Source: Spongospora subterranea (lineage: Eukaryota > Endomyxa > Phytomyxea > Plasmodiophorida > Plasmodiophoridae). Taken from it: a stretch of DNA of 18,288 nucleotides. Made by a program: the position numbers and the translations under genes. The DNA is taken from contig OUQQ01000623.1 in NCBI GenBank assembly GCA_900404475.1, forward strand, positions 1-18,288, read 5' to 3'. Shown piece after piece: positions 17,527-18,288 of the stretch. The notes beneath the pieces were generated by a model. It was not told where the DNA came from. It ran no database searches and was given only the letters and a program-made list of their open reading frames with translations. Numbering within the stretch: position 1 is the stretch's first letter; every line of letters starts with the position of its first letter.

Positions 17527-17727
17527 CGAGTATCTTGTAAAATCGTCAATAAATGTGATGAAATACAGAAAACCAATGCCAGGGGCGTTTTACTCCGTTC
17601 TGATGGATTTCGTGCAAGAAATGGTCCTCTAGTCATCTTTGCCAGAATACATGCCTCACAAGTCTCTTCTTTCTCGCCTTGATTTGAAGATTTTACACCT
17701 CGAATGCCGTTGGAGTAATCCGGCAGC
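16820..17727 (-). pseudogene. Copia integrase fragment
   Basis: Minus strand, starting abruptly at about 17727 with LPDYSNGIRGVKSSNQGEKE, then CEACILAKMTRGPF, the CxxC half of the pre-integrase zinc finger. The His pair (normally H...GH just upstream) is cut off. After ERSKT the sequence jumps to GIGFLYFITFIDDFTRYS in another frame, with a stop at the join. The block carrying the first catalytic Asp (normally SDVCGP) is deleted. The rest, including Asp and Glu of the triad, is inside the 375-codon ORF. Both ends are bluntly joined to Gypsy sequence, with no LTR. Confidence 0.88.
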
Positions 17728-18288
17728 ACCATGTATCCTAGAAGCCGACGCGTCTGATTTCGCAATGGGAGCTGTGACATCGCAACCGGGACCAAATGAT
17801 CAACTGCACCCAGTGGCGTTTTATTGCAGGAAGTTTACCGGGTCGGAAATCAACTACGAAACACACACGACAAGGAACTAATAGCAATAGTGGAGGCGTT
17901 CAGACAATGGCATCACTTCTTGGAGTATAGTCCACACCAGATACAGATTTTTATTAATCACAAGAACCTCACACTATTCTCTACTAGCAAGATTCTAAAT
18001 CGAAGGCAAGCCAGATGGTCCATGGTATTATCAGAATACGATTATGTCATTATCCACTGAGCGGGATCCCTTTCGGGGAGACCAGACGCATTATTCAGAA
18101 GGCCAGAATTCGAAATCACGACCGCAGATACCGCATGAACGCAGCAGAAAACGTCCATTATCGGTCCGAAAAGGCTAGTCAAGGCACCAATCCGCTTGTT
18201 TGCAGTTCGGAACACAGTTCCCGAGCCAATGATCGACGGGATCAGAGCTGCCCAGGTTGTATCTGAGTTTGTTCAACAGATAAAGTCT
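17722..18288 (+). pseudogene. Gypsy-D: Ty3/Gypsy RNase H, incomplete at window end
   Basis: The plus strand begins abruptly at about 17722 with APCILEADASDFAMGAV (first Asp), then LHPVAFYCRKFTGSEINYE. A frame change at the (AC)4 run 17861-17868 fits a 2-nt slippage. It continues as THDKELIAIVEAF (catalytic Glu), HQIQIFINHKNLTLF, where the catalytic Asp of TDHKNL is Asn (AAT, 17956-17958), and NRRQARWSMVLSEYDYVI. In-frame TGA codons at 18058-18060 and 18136-18138 interrupt the tail (AGSLSGRPDALFRRPEFE), and the region toward integrase runs off the window. RT and everything upstream are missing because it abuts the Copia fragment on the opposite strand. Sequence differs clearly from Gypsy-C. 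Confidence 0.9.

Noticed and set aside
1..18288. CRISPR array, bacterial operon or phage cassette
   Set aside because: No regularly spaced repeats, no ribosome-binding-site-led gene clusters and no phage genes; the content is eukaryotic retroelements.

Overview
This window looks like a graveyard of transposable elements in a eukaryotic, probably fungal, genome. There are no operons or Shine-Dalgarno-led genes. Almost every recognisable protein segment is a Ty3/Gypsy, Ty1/Copia or MULE transposon piece broken by stops, frameshifts and deletions. The only intact-looking cellular gene is a short intronless ORF with a good Kozak context (12714-13109). The chromodomain Gypsy element and the MULE remnant suit a fungus, possibly an early-diverging one such as a chytrid, but the species assignment is a guess.

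Layout. 1-1500: a perfect 21-bp inverted repeat forming a hairpin, then a broken plus-strand coding relic of unknown family. 1500-3350: two direct copies of a short repeat (one carrying a roughly 140-bp insertion) flank a non-chromodomain Gypsy RT/RNase H remnant on the minus strand and an inverted second copy of its RT. 3490-4245: another unrecognised coding relic on the plus strand. 4250-6000: nothing recognisable. 6000-8130: two diverged Gypsy RNase H-to-integrase fragments lying head to head. 8130-9700: nothing recognisable apart from a 19-bp direct repeat. 9703-11062: a structurally complete but internally deleted Copia element with target-site duplications, two LTRs, primer-binding site, gag start, RNase H end and polypurine tract. 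11499-12443: a MULE transposase remnant. 12714-13109: a small membrane-protein gene. 13338-16740: a degenerate chromodomain Gypsy (chromovirus) pol on the minus strand. 16820-17727: a Copia integrase piece fused to it in one open reading frame. 17722-18288: a plus-strand Gypsy RNase H fragment running off the end.

The most interesting signal is the primer-binding site of the deleted Copia element. The 27 nt beside its 5' LTR read, on the opposite strand, like the D-arm and anticodon-arm half of tRNA-Lys(CUU), ending in the anticodon stem-loop. That is the geometry known for Drosophila copia, which primes with a cleaved half of initiator tRNA-Met. The second theme is repeated joining of unrelated or inverted retroelement fragments without LTRs at the joins, including one 375-codon ORF made of Copia integrase followed by Gypsy protease. 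The elements do not cooperate as a system; each is a decayed genomic parasite, and the small membrane-protein gene survives between two of them.
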